Shown: positions 11,351 to 22,897, numbered from the stretch's first letter. The stretch: DNA of 64,000 bases from Erythroxylum novogranatense (GCA_029891385.1 CM057228.1:86044964-86108963); one strand, 5' to 3'. Numbers and translations are program-made. Notes: generated by a model not told the origin, from the letters alone.

Positions 11351-13238
11351 TGTAACACCCCAAATTAGGGGTTAGCATATTAAGCAACTTTAGTCCGATT
11401 TATGTTATGTCTCTTTGACATTTTGGCATGCATTCATGGCATTTTTCGGGTACATTAGTTTAATGACACTTCGGATTGATTCGGACTGTATTAAGATAAT
11501 TTTAGTAATTGTTGGATACTTCGATGATTTTTAGAAATTGTTGGTGACGTATTTAGTATTTTTGAACAATTATTTGGAAGTCATTATTTTATGACGGAAT
11601 TTTTTGGTGAATTTTTGGAAGCTGTCTGGGAATTTTGGGTATTTGTTTGTTCTAAGAATTCATAAGTGTGTTTTTGGGTAATTAACTATTCATCCAATAG
11701 TACTAATTGAATAAGTGGACGAATATATACGGGTTGATTAATTATTTTGAGACAGAATCGATAGCGTTCATCGGTGTTGTTCCGCTCTGTCGATTCGATT
11801 TCGATCCGCTTTTACTGCTGCAGATCACGAGATTAGTCCTTTTGATAATGAATCTATGGTGCGTTCTTTTCCTTTATAAGATAGTCGGATGAGATCGATA
11901 TTGGTAAAAGAAATTTTAGATCTATAAGATTTGACGATTTGGATGATTCGATAGGTTAGATTTGTTAAATAGGTTAGTTTTAAGTGATGATGCTAAAAGA
12001 ATTGAGAAGAAAAGAAAGGAAAGTGAAAAAAGAACTTTTCTAAGTCGAAGAAGATGATGAACAAAGGCGGCATAGTGATGAGCAATTGTATAGTGAATAG
12101 TGAGCGAGTAATAATACGTATTTGTGAATAGTAATACGTATTTTTGAACAGTATCCGTACATATTTGTGAACAGTAATAATACGTATTTGTGAATAGTAA
12201 TACATATTTTTAAACAGTAGAATCCCGGAAATTTGCATGAACATGCATCATGTATCATACAGTAATTATGCACAATAATAATTTGTATCTGTGTTCCCTA
12301 TTATAGAGGAACGACTACTGCCAGATATTGCCGGACTTGAGGCAATAAATAGTAAGGACGATTTAAGGTCGAGAATCGGGACTTTCAAGAATGTCAATAA
12401 TTTGATAAGTAATACTAGGTAATTTCGTAAGTCATTTCATAAGTATGTCGGTAATAAGTAAGAGACCCGGACGGTCTCACTTTGATTTGTTCTACATCAT
12501 GAATTGTGAATCGTCAGGACAATGAATGTCCGAAAGTGCTCATATGTCTTGTATTGATTGTTAGGTAATTAGGACAATGAACGTCCGAGGCAATTGTTGC
12601 ATGAATATTTTATTGGAAGTGCTCATTTTATTGCACATGAATGGTGAAATGATCTTGTTCTATCAGAAACCGTTAAGTCCTAGTTGTGGGTAAATAGGCA
12701 TGCCTAGAAGGGTCTGCAATGCTTTCACGGACACATTTGTGTCGAGACTTGATCTCTCCGAGACACTTCGATTGTCGAGACTTGGTCTCTCTGTATAAGT
12801 TCCGCTACCCACTTCGCTCATGGATATATAGTTTGATTTGTTACAGATTCGATATCGATTGATTATTCTAATTCAAGGATCTCCGTGTTTTGCCGTTCTG
12901 TTTAGTATACAAATCTGTTCTGAAATGCATTCTTTCTGTTTTCTGAAATCGGTTAAGATAGATTCGTTATTACTCACTAAGCTATATGCTTAGCACGGTG
13001 GATTTGCCCCGTGTAGGTTCAGAGTGAAGAGTTTAAAGACTGGGACGAGTCCACCGCAGTGGCCAAAAGAGTCAGAGTTTTATGTTGCGCGAAAATGTAT
13101 TTTGTTTGGTTTGTTTGGGCCTGTAAATATTCTTTCGATTTGTTTCTGTTTAAAAATGCATATGTGTAATGTTTGATTTTGTTTGTTCAGTCTTAGGTGA
13201 CATCCATGTATCCTCCCAGGGGGTATTTGGGTGTTACA
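11351..13238 (+). repeat. 5' LTR of element A (1888 bp)
   Basis: Boundaries are fixed by TG/CA ends, by the TSD on its left and by the primer site six bases to its right. It matches 15170-17025 plus 40129-40160. Internal features are the AATACGTATT minisatellite (12091-12220) and GC-rich hairpins. Differences from the 3' copy are concentrated at CAG, CTG and CG positions. Confidence 0.9.
12091..12220 (+). repeat. Minisatellite of GTGAATAGTAATACGTATTT-type units
   Basis: About five 20-23 bp units built on the palindrome AATACGTATT and the spacer GTGAA(T/C)AGT. The matching array in the 3' LTR (about 15935-16027) has one unit fewer, so unit number changed after insertion or was altered in assembly. 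Confidence 0.75.
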
Positions 13239-13243
13239 TCTTT

Positions 13244-13255
13244 TGGTATCAGAGC
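13244..13255 (+). promoter_or_regulatory. Primer binding site of element A (tRNA-Met)
   Basis: TGGTATCAGAGC is an exact match to the site complementary to the 3' end of initiator tRNA-Met, five bases after the LTR. Confidence 0.9.
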
Positions 13256-14746
13256 ATGGTTTAGGCGATTCTGGTTTAACCAGCGCTTAACTATTGCTTG
13301 TACTTGAATAGAAGAGTCAGGTCCGCCTAATGCGGTTTGTCCCATGTTTTGGTTCTAGAATGTCCGTATGAAAAGATTCATAAGACTATTGATGAGGTAG
13401 TTGAGAATTTGTGATTCTGGATAAGATTATAAGAATGAGTTCGATAGTAGAATGTCATGATGGTTACATATCGTAAGTGTCTGAATTGATGCGATTCAGA
13501 CATGGGAAGTTGAATAGACTGTTGAACGTGCATGGACACATGCTTATTATGGTTAGACGGAGTTAGGTCTGTATGTTCAAGAAGTACGAGTTTGATTTTC
13601 GATATGTATTTTTAGCTCAGGAAGCTAAGATGTCAAATAACGTGTTTGGTATAGCATTGCGTTGTTTGCTGATGTTGGATTCCGGATGGGAGGTCCGATG
13701 ATTCTGGTTATTGTGTGAGCATTATAGAAGTGTGTTTGATCATTGCAGATTTTTGGGCTGGATAAAATACAGCCGTTATGCTGCCCGATTTTCGGAAAAA
13801 AAAAAAAAACAAAACAAAACAAAGGGCAAAATTAAAATAAGAATACTAGTTTGAAAGTGTGATTCTTAAGATCAATTTTGGTGCATTTTGAGATATTGGC
13901 AAATTTGTGGCAAAAGATTGGAATCGTTTAGTTTCTAAGTGGGAGAGATTCAGAATTTTATTCTGACTTGCGTGAATGTATATTTAAGGAAGACGAAATA
14001 AATGACAATCGAAAGATGAGATAACGAATAAAAGAGAAGTCTTGTTCAAGATTAATTGAGAACAAATGTTGATAAGTGAACTTGGGTGAAATCATTCATG
14101 TTTTGCAGGAATGAAGAGAAAAAAAAATTTTATGCATAGAGACAAATGATGTCGCGTGAGGTGATTAGTTGATAAAACTTACTGCCATAGCTTTGAAAGC
14201 TTGGAGACACAGTAGGTGTAGTGACACATGTCGGATAGTTTGCGGTATTGATTGAATACGATACGGAGTCAATGAATAAAAGAACTGAAGGTTTATGAAT
14301 TGTTTGAATGAGTACTATCCTGGTACGTTTGTGTGTATCTGATGCTGTATAGAAGATACATGAGTTAATTGTATTACCACTGTAGCGATGTGAATGTAAT
14401 GTGTTCGGAGGGAGATGCATGTGACTGTATGTCAGGAAATTGGTGGAATAAGGTGACGAGTTATATGATCGATCATAAGATGATATCTGATATTAGGTTT
14501 CTTTGATCACATTGTTGCGTGATTTTACAAGAGGGAATACGTGAAAGATGAGATTAATGATCGCAAGATATGAATTGAACCTTTTGACTGATGACAGGTA
14601 TGATTATGTCAACATTGGTTTTGTGGCTATCGTGCTTTGCTATGATATTTGGTGGTATTAGATGCATTTGGTACGAGGTAGAATAGGATTTGATATTGGC
14701 GTTATTGATTCCGAAAATATTTATTTTTCCCTTATGAAAAAAAAAA
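13256..14746 (+). other. Non-coding interior of element A
   Basis: No gag, protease, RT or integrase motif is visible in any frame. Two minus-strand open stretches (96 codons at 14130-14420, 69 codons at 14554-14763) lie downstream of the cassette promoter but show no recognisable domain and may be chance. A poly-A tract occurs at about 13797-13809. Confidence 0.7.
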
Positions 14747-14914
14747 TTACATGCCTTGCTCAAAGACTATGCCAATAAGCAACAGAAGGATCATAGGAAA
14801 TGCTAAGAAGAAAAAAAAAGTGCGAGCTTCATTTAGCTCGACACTAATATTAAGAACGAGATAAAGATACATCATGATAAGAATTACACAAAAGCATGCG
14901 ATAGCGGATAACAT
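14747..14914 (-). CDS. Small predicted two-helix membrane protein, opposite strand of element A
   Basis: The ORF has 55 codons, from the ATG at 14914-14912 to the TAA at 14749-14747. I do not recognise it. It begins MLSAIACFCVILIMMYLYLV, a hydrophobic segment of about 19 residues; a short hydrophilic loop follows (NISVELNEART, about residues 22-32); a second hydrophobic segment runs over about residues 33-51 (FFFFLAFPMILLLLIGIVF) and the end is EQGM. This predicts a helical hairpin in a membrane. The start has A at -3. A consensus TATA box lies about 90 bp upstream, a pyrimidine-rich leader lies between, and six AACGG sites lie behind the TATA box. This order is that of a plant gene and is opposite to the retrotransposon. 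Function unknown; the ORF may be chance or the remnant of a captured gene. Confidence 0.45.
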   Translation of the reverse strand: MLSAIACFCVILIMMYLYLVLNISVELNEARTFFFFLAFPMILLLLIGIVFEQGM

Positions 14915-15000
14915 TTTGAAATTTGGTTTAAATCAGAAGAAATTTTGAGGTAAGAAAGAAAGAATGTGTAGGGATGAAGTAATGAGGAAGGAATGATCTC

Positions 15001-15008
15001 TATTTATA
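15001..15008 (-). promoter_or_regulatory. TATA box of the opposite-strand cassette
   Basis: The minus strand reads CTATAAATAGAG, a near-perfect plant TATA consensus. The start codon at 14914 is about 90 bp further on, leaving a leader of about 55-60 nt rich in C and T (TTCTTTCTTTCTTACC). Confidence 0.6.
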
Positions 15009-15032
15009 GAACATTTTTGTACTGTTAACTAG

Positions 15033-15099
15033 CCGTTTTTGACCGTTACTAGCCGTTTTTTTTTGTTAACCGTTACATGACCGTTACCAACGAGCCGTT
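15033..15099 (-). promoter_or_regulatory. Cluster of six AACGG (MSA/MYB-type) sites
   Basis: Seen on the plus strand as CCGTT at 15033, 15043, 15053, 15070, 15081 and 15095. On the minus strand five of six read AACGGYYA (AACGGCTA, AACGGTCA, AACGGCTA, AACGGTTA, AACGGTCA) and one AACGGCTC. AACGG is the core of the MSA element bound by three-repeat MYB factors in plant G2/M genes. The cluster lies 25-90 bp upstream of the TATA box. Binding is inferred. Confidence 0.6.
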
Positions 15100-15133
15100 A
15101 CCTCCGTATCCGCAATTCTTCGGATCAGATCTG

Positions 15134-15169
15134 AATTTCGAGGACGAAATTCCTTAAAGAGGGAAGAAT
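15134..15169 (+). promoter_or_regulatory. Inverted repeat plus polypurine tract of element A
   Basis: AATTTCGAGGACGAAATT (15134-15151) can fold as a 7-bp stem with an AGGA loop. The polypurine tract AAAGAGGGAAGAA follows and abuts the 3' LTR at 15170. The same arrangement occurs in elements B and C. Confidence 0.75.
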
Positions 15170-16132
15170 TGTAACACCCCAAATTAGGGGTTAGCATATT
15201 AAGCAACTTTAGTTCGATTTATATTATGTCTCTTTGACATTTTGGCATGCATTCATGGCATTTTCCGGGTACATTGGTTTAATGACACTTCGGATTGATT
15301 TGGACTGTATTAAGATAATTTTAGTAATTTTTGGATCCTTCGATGATTTTTAGAAATTGTTGGTGACGTATTTAGTATTTTTGAACAATTATTTAGAAGT
15401 CATTATTTTATGACAGAATTTTTGGTGAATTTTTGGAAGCTGTCTGGGAATTCTGGGTATTTGTTTGTTCTAAGAATTCATAAGTGTGTTTTTGGGTAAT
15501 TAACTATTCATCCAATAGTACTAATTGAATAAGTGGACGAATATATACGGGTTGATTAATTATTTTGAGATGTAACCGATAGGCGTTCATCGGTGTTGTT
15601 CCGCATGACTCTGTCGATCGATTTCGACCGCTTTTCTGCTGCAGATCACGAGGTTAGTCCTTTGATAATGAATCTATGGTTTGTTCTTGTCCTTTATAAG
15701 ATAGTCGGATGAGATCGATATTGGTAAAAGAAATTTTAGATCTATAAGATTTGACGATTTGGATGATTCGATAGGTTAGATTTGTTAAATAGGTTAGTTT
15801 TAAGTGATGATGCTAAAAGAATTGAGAAGAATCGAGAAGAAAAGAAAGGAAAGTGAAAAAAAGAACTTTTCTAAGTCGAAGAAGATGATGAACAAGCAAA
15901 AGATAGTGATGAACAAAGGTATAGTGAATAGTGAACAGTAATAATACGTATTTGTGAATAGTAATACGTATTTTTGAACAGTATCTGTACGTATTTGTGA
16001 ATAGTAATACATATTTTTGAACAGTAGAATCCCGGAAATTTGCATGAACATGCATCATGTATCATACAGTAATTATGCACAATAATAATTTGTATCTGTG
16101 TTCCCTATTATAGAGGAACGACCACTGCCAGA

Positions 16133-16396
16133 TATTGCCGGGACTTCGAGGCAATAAATAGTAAAGGCGATTTAAGGTCAGTAATCAGGACTTTCAGTAA
16201 TGTCAATAATTTCAGTAAGTAATACCGGTAATTTCTGTAAGTCATTTCAGTAAGTATGTCGGTAATAAGTAAGAGACCCGGGACGGTCTCACTTTGATTT
16301 GTTCTGTACTGAATTGTGTACTGGTCCGAACAATGAATGTCCGAGTGCTCATATGTGCTGCATTGATTGTGTACTGTTCCGGACAATAAACGTCCG
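16133..16396 (+). repeat. Series of short inverted repeats in the LTR of element A
   Basis: Foldable units: TATTGCC/GGCAATA (16133-16156, 10-nt loop), GAGACC/GGTCTC (16273-16290, 6-nt loop) and CGGAC/GTCCG (16380-16396, 7-nt loop). Equivalents occur in the 5' LTR, including GGACA/TGTCC at 12517-12531. Confidence 0.55.
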
Positions 16397-16553
16397 AGGC
16401 AATTGTTGCATGAATATTTTATTGGAAGTGCTCATTTTATTGCACATGAATGACTGAAATGATCTTGTTCTGTTGTAAAACTGTTAAGTCCTAGTTGTGG
16501 GTAAATAGGCATGCCTAGAAGGGTCTGCAATGCTTTCATGGACATTTTGTGTC

Positions 16554-16601
16554 GAGACTTCGGTCTCTCCTGAGACACTTCGGTGTCGAGACTTCGGTCT
16601 C
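16554..16601 (+). repeat. Three consecutive UUCG-tetraloop hairpins
   Basis: GAGAC-TTCG-GTCTC at 16554-16567, GACAC-TTCG-GTGTC at 16574-16587 and GAGAC-TTCG-GTCTC at 16588-16601. Each has a 5-bp stem closed by C-G around TTCG, the cUUCGg form known to be exceptionally stable in RNA. In the 5' LTR (12754-12792) the stems remain but the loops read differently (TTGA, TTCGATT, TTGG), all at CGG positions. Confidence 0.7.
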
Positions 16602-17025
16602 TCCTGTATAAGTTCCGTTACCCACTTCTGTTCATGGATATATAGTTTGATTTGTTCTGTATTCTGATATCTGATTGATTATTCTGATTCTGAAGGATCT
16701 CCTGTGTTTTGCCGTTCTGTTTAGTATACAAATCTGTTCTGAAATGCATTCTTTTTGTTTTCTGAAATCGGTTAAGATAGATTCGTTATTACTCACTAAG
16801 CTATATGCTTAGCACGGTGGATTTACCCCGTGTAGGTTCAGAGCGAAGAGTTTAAAGACTGGGACGAGTCAACCGCAGTGGCCAAAAGAGTCAGAGTTTT
16901 GTGTTGCGCGAAAATGTATTTTGTTTGATTTGTTTGGGCCTGTAAATATTCTTTCGATTTGTTTCTGTTTAAAAATGCATATGTGTAATGTTTGATTTTG
17001 TTTGTTCAGTCTTAGGTGGCATCCA

Positions 17026-19649
17026 TGTTGGAACCCCTCCCTGGTGCGACACGTGTCCGACGTCCTACGTGACATCTGGACGCGCATCCCCCGAAGAAGC
17101 GATTCCTCACCACGAAAGAATCCTCAAACTAGACTAAATTTCACTTCATCCGAATAAAGTTGGATAGCTCGACCCTAAGTCTCTTCCAATAGCTTTAAGA
17201 AATACTTTTTTTTTCAAATTTTAACTCTAAGATGGTCTAATACACAACACAAGGTGGCTGCCCATTTTAAAAAAAAAATGGACAGCACCTCCCCTAAAAA
17301 CGCTCTAGTCCAATTTTCCAACCTAACTCCTACCTGCATAAAAAAAATACTTCTATCTTCCAATTCACAAACATATTCAACAATCAAACCACCCCAACTC
17401 CAATTGGCAACAACGCAAGCCTAGGTATCTAGCATTTCATCAATTCAATTTCTTAAAGACATACCATTTCATCTTTACTTTTACAATCTCAAACATGAAA
17501 TCTCATAATCATACATAACCATACATTCTTAAACATATACAATGAAACTTTAAAACCTTTAAACTTTATATGAAATGGACAATTACAATGCTTTAACGAG
17601 CATTTTAGCCCGGATATATCCAAAAGCCAAAGAACGGTTACAAAAGCCCAAAATGCTAGTTAAAGCATTGGTTTCAAAAGTAAGACTTAAAAAACAAAAG
17701 CATCGGAGTAATTCTTCATTCCGATCTGCGACAATCTTGCTTTCTCTAAACCTGTGGAGGGAAGAAAAGGGGGGTGAGCACGACGGCTCCATGGGTAACA
17801 GTTTAATAAACAAGTATAAACTAAAAAATGCATCGATAATTATAATTTCAAGTCAATAATCATCAATTTCATTTTCTAACAAATAAGACATTTACCAAAT
17901 CACCAAATATCGATAACATCACAAAAGCATATCACGATGGTGCGAGTGATCCTAATAGACGCATTACACATGTTCGACAAAGCACCATGTGTAGCCGTGG
18001 AATGAGAGGAGTCCGATTGAATCTCCTATGCCACTAGCGGGCGGTAGTGAAACTATGACAAATCTTGTAACTTGCTAACAGAGGGGATCACTACAAACCC
18101 AAGAAATCATAGATGTTCACATTTGGCATTCTTCCTACATCTCATATTCACATTTTGTTCACTTTCAATCAAGTTTCCACAATCTTGCCATACATGCAAT
18201 TATTCACAAGGATTTGCCACAATTGGCCATTTCAATTCGGTACGTTATCATGTAACAAACAATTTTACGAACCTTGACACATATATATACATCAAAAGGC
18301 ATATAAAACATGTTCAAACTATCACAACCACTATTTCATTCAAAAGTTGAAAGTCATAGGAAACTACTCAAGAGTCATTTAAGTAGCTTATTACTTAATT
18401 ATTAAAAAGTTACCCACCTTGACTTCGTTGGTTCGGAATTTGGTTTACTTGCCCCAATGGATTATTTTGACCCTCTTCACTTTCCAAACGCCGCAAATGA
18501 CCTTAAATCAAGCATAATAAGGCTAATTAATAAAAGAGTAAGGTGCTGGAATTTTAAAAGAAACATAAACCTTGACTTTCATCTAACCTAACTCTCCCTA
18601 CACCTTTCCTCAGCCATTGCCACTAACACCTCTCTCACTTCGATCATTTTTTTTTCGATAATTCCGTACTTTCATAACCCATCTTCCTTCCTTTAGCTCT
18701 AGGATAGATTACATTATCTCCATTCACCTTCATTGAATACATTAAACACAAAAATTCTAAGTTCCAAGAGAAAGATCACTGCTGAAATTTTCTCCAATTG
18801 TAAAAACTTAAATCTAAACCAATATAACCTCACCTAAACCTTCCTATAATTCTCCTAGGCTATACCAACATAAAACCCCCATCAAAACTACTCTAAAAGT
18901 TCAAAATTTCTCAATCCTAAGCCATGAACACATGCTGGAATTTTAACAAAGCTTTCTTAATTTTGCTTCTTTCATTTTTCTTTCACCAATACCTCTCAAA
19001 CCACCGTTATTAACCAAACTAACATCAGAATCCTTAAAATTTCGAAATCCACTTAACCATCACGACATCCCCTTCTATTTTCTATAGAAAACTGCACAAA
19101 ACTCTTTCCTTTCTCATTCTTTCACTAAAACCTCATCCAATCATCCATTTAAACATGAAAGAAGATAAAACTCAAACAAACCAATCTATAATTTCGAAAC
19201 CCTAACCAAACCTAATCTGATTTTTGTTTCTTCTTCCTCTTCTTACTTTCTTCTTCTACTTCTAACCATATATTTTAAATAAGAAAGAGGAAACCCTAAA
19301 TAGATAGCCAAAAATTCGAAATCTTCTTACCTAGGTTGAAACCCACGACTTCTTCTTCTTCTAAAGATGAAATAACTCATTACCTTCCTCTTTTTCTTAC
19401 ATAAACCACGTGAATCTACCTTCCTCAAGCTTGAAACACCTTCTTCTTCTCTTCTCCTTGGATGGCCGATTGTCTCCTCTCTTTTTTTCTTCTTTTGATT
19501 TTCAAAATCTGCTCACTTCTCTCTTCTTTGGTGTATTTTCGTATAACTTGAAAGATGACCTAGGTTTTGCTTCATCTCATTAATTCTCTATGTCAAAAAA
19601 AAAGACAACACTTTACTCCTTCCTCCCAACATTTTCGTAGGTCACTTAA
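17026..19649 (-). repeat. 3' LTR of element B, segment left of element C
   Basis: Collinear with 36950-39549. No coding potential. It runs to CTTAA at 19645-19649, which is duplicated at 31569-31573 beyond element C. Confidence 0.9.
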
Positions 19650-22115
19650 TGTAGCATCCCACCCCCTCCTGGAAGGGTAAAATAGTAAAATTGGCATAGG
19701 ATGAGATTGGTAAGGAATAATTAGTCTTGTTAAGCAGATAATAGGATTGATACAGTATCAATTGTGTACATGGAATTACGGTAAATGCATTCATGACATT
19801 CCAGTAATTGGGTCTAACGGTATTTTATTGTGATTAACGTGGTTATGAGATTTGAAAAATTATTCGAAAAGTCTTGTTGTTAAGCGTTTTCGATTTTAAG
19901 GATTTTCAGAATTTTTCGGAATTTTCGGAAAAATTTCGGACCGCAAAATCGCGGTGGTAGCCTAAACATGTTTTGGGGTAGAAAAGGTGATTTTCGTGAT
20001 TGAAAATTATTTGGAGTGCATTGTTACTGCTTTATAATTTTAGGAATTTCATTAATTCTCGAAAAATAATTGGAAATTCTCGGACCGGATAAATTGCCAA
20101 TTCGCTGAACCTACGATTTTGGTAGCAAAGTTGCTACCCAATGGCAATCGTATTATTGGGTATATTATTGTGGGAGTGCAATTAGGGTCATTGGAGTTGA
20201 TTGGGTTAGTTTTTGATCCGGGTGGATTATAATATATTATTTTGACTTTTCTTTAAACCAATCACCTTTGGCCACCTTATACCTTCATTTAATGCTCCTT
20301 CTTTGTGTCTATCGGTTTTGGTCTTAATAATTCAAGAAAAGAGCAAGTGGATGGGTTGAAAACTCATCCAAAGCACCTTTTCCATTTGCCTATCCTCCAT
20401 CGATTTTCTCCTTCTCCATTCTCATTGATTTTTGCTTTTCTTCACCTTCCCCAAACTACTTCATGCTTATTGTTTTATCATCATGATGAGTTCTTGTTGG
20501 AGGGTAGAAGAAATGGTTAGAAGGCATAGTTAAGGCAAAGAGTTGAAAAGAAGAGAGGAATTGGAAGCTTAAGTAGGTAAGGTTTTAAGTTTGTTTTTAA
20601 TGATGTTTTGATTATGCGGTTCATAAATCATGATTAGTAGATGCATTTAAAGGGGTTATTGTTTATTAATTATGAGTTATGATGGTTAAATGTTATGAAA
20701 AGATAGTTTGAATTGTTGGGTTATGTTTGAGTATGATTTGAAGAAGCTTGCTTGAAAGATGTGTTGTTAACTTGATTTTGGATGATTCAAGATGATTTCT
20801 CTTGCAAAAAAAAATGATTATGTAAGGTGCTGCCAATTTTAGTAAAATGCTTAGGTGATGGTATTGAAGAGTTATTGGTTGAATTCTTAATTACTTGGGA
20901 TGATTGATGGTTTAGAAATGGGGTGGAATGGTATAGAAACCATAGAATATGGTTTAGACTTAAGTGCTGGAAAATTTACTTTGACCTATTACACTGATTT
21001 AATCATAACTCATTGTGTAGATATGAAAATGAGGCAAGGTTTGTGCCCAATTAAACTTTGGGATGTTGGCTTCAATTTAGTGTGAAATAGGTGTTGTTGA
21101 ATTCCAATGATAGAAGGGTGAAATTTTGCATGGAAAGTTACTGTTCCATTGCCTGTGAATAGTAACCGCAACCATGACATCTGAGTTTTGTTGATTTTTA
21201 TGAATTAATTGAGATGGAATTAGGGAGAATGGTCTTCATGGAAGTTGTAGCATATTTGATTATCTTTCCATTGCTACTGATCTTGTTATTTTTAGAATTG
21301 TGTATTGGGAGATATGAATTGATTACTAATGGCTGGTTTTGAGCATTTTGGATGAAACCTAGTTTAAGTGTGATTTTGTGAGTTTACTGATTTGAGGCAA
21401 TTTTAACATTTTATGTGGACTGAATTGGTGTGAGTGAGCTCTGAAAAGTTGTAGAGGAAGAGATTATCTTGAAATTGATATTTGGTATGTAATTTTAGAA
21501 GTCAGAATTGGGAGATATGATTTTCAAAACTGATCCTACATTAGGTTATGAATGGCTGATGATAACAGAAACTTCCATAACAATTTTAAAATTGTTAGAG
21601 ATCGAATTGGGTGTTGAGTGCTTCATGAAAAATGAAGTTTATGATGTTATCTTTACAAGGATATAAATTTCTGATTTTATTGACTTATATACTGGAAGTT
21701 ATGCTTCTTGTAAGATTACTGCCCAAAGTGAAGGATTTCAGGGACAGTAACATTAGATGAATTAATCGACTTGGTTTGCAATAGAATTTGATTTTGGGTT
21801 GTTCATGAAAGTTGTAGAGGACATTGTGAACTTATTGACCATATTTTTTTGGTAATTTATTACTAAGGAATCAGTGAGTTATGAAATTGTAAATGTACTG
21901 CCCTGTGTTGAGGGAAATTTTGAAGGCAGAAGGTTTGATGGATTATTTGAGACTCTTAAGGTTGGATTTGAATTTTTTGGTCTTCTTGAGAATTGTAGAG
22001 CTTTTCATAAGCTTTCCAATGAGGTATAGTGGGTATTTTTCTGATTTGTGTGCTAAAAGTTAGAGTAGTTGGAAATTGGGATTTACATCTGGAAAGAAGG
22101 AGGGCAAGGCATAAG

Positions 22116-22303
22116 GTCGCCTCAGCAGTCGACACGTCGCCTCGCGGAGGCGAGACAGACGCGCCGTCTCGCGAGGGCGAAGTTTCGCCTCGCGAGGGCG
22201 AGATTGAAGGAGGCAGGTCGCGAGGGCGACGCCTCGCCCTCGCGACGCAGTAAGGTGAAATCGCCTCGCGAGGGCGGCGTCTCGCCCCCGCGAGGCAGAC
22301 GCA
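22116..22303 (+). repeat. CpG-rich near-palindromic array in the 5' LTR of C
   Basis: About seven variants of CGCCTCGCGAGGGCGA and its complement occur in 190 bp, in an otherwise AT-rich LTR. Adjacent units can pair with each other into long GC stems. Confidence 0.75.
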
Positions 22304-22897
22304 TGGAAATGTTTATTTTTAAAATTTTATTTGGTATTAAATGGTACAATTGTTCTTTTGTCAATTTCTTTCCCGTCCGACGTCCGATTGACCTGATTCC
22401 AGAGGCATCGGATTCGTTGAATATTTAATTTCATTTTCTAAAAAAACGGGAATTTTTAGACGGGAATTTGACGTAGCCCCTATTGACGGAACATGTAAAC
22501 ACTGTTTTATTTAATTTGGGACCTATAGAGGTCCGAATTGCGCACCGTCAGCGCCTATAGATTTCTAATTTTTCATAGAATTTTATTATGGGAAAATATT
22601 GAGTTAGGACCGGGAATTCATGAACATGCATATCTCATCAACATGAGCACAAATTTCATATTTCGTGACTCGTATTTTTTCTGATTCATATAGAGGCCCA
22701 ATTGGAGCATCGATTGACCGACGTCACAGAGGCTTTCCGGCATTAGCTCGGAAGTAATAGGTGAGTAACCTAGTTGGTTTCTCAAATTTCTGGTTGTTTA
22801 CATGCTTAACGTGAATTACGTGCAAAAGTGAATTGAATGAGCATCGTATGACTACCGCATGTATGAGATCAGATTGTATGATTTTACCGACATCGGT

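Larger units (their letters stand above)
15170..17025 (+). repeat. 3' LTR of element A, first segment
   Basis: It starts TGTAACACCCC after the polypurine tract and is collinear with 11351-13206 of the 5' LTR. It breaks after ATCCA at 17025, where element B begins. With the last segment it gives about 1888 bp, equal to the 5' copy. Confidence 0.9.

Noticed and set aside
12841..13238. Possible tRNA gene because of TGGTATCAGAGC nearby
   Set aside because: The motif is the retrotransposon primer site; no cloverleaf or A/B boxes can be drawn.
14130..14420. 96-codon minus-strand open stretch in element A, as a second cassette gene
   Set aside because: No own promoter, no domain, and base composition alone could give it; kept only as a note in the interior description.
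17583..17813. 76-codon minus-strand open frame in the left LTR of B, and its plus-strand counterpart
   Set aside because: Interrupted in the right LTR copy (37500-37740) and without recognisable domain.
22029..22428. Overlapping open frames of 74-119 codons in the CG-rich part of the C LTR
   Set aside because: They arise from low stop-codon density in the CpG array, are not kept in the other LTR copy and encode Arg/Ala/Ser-rich low-complexity sequence.
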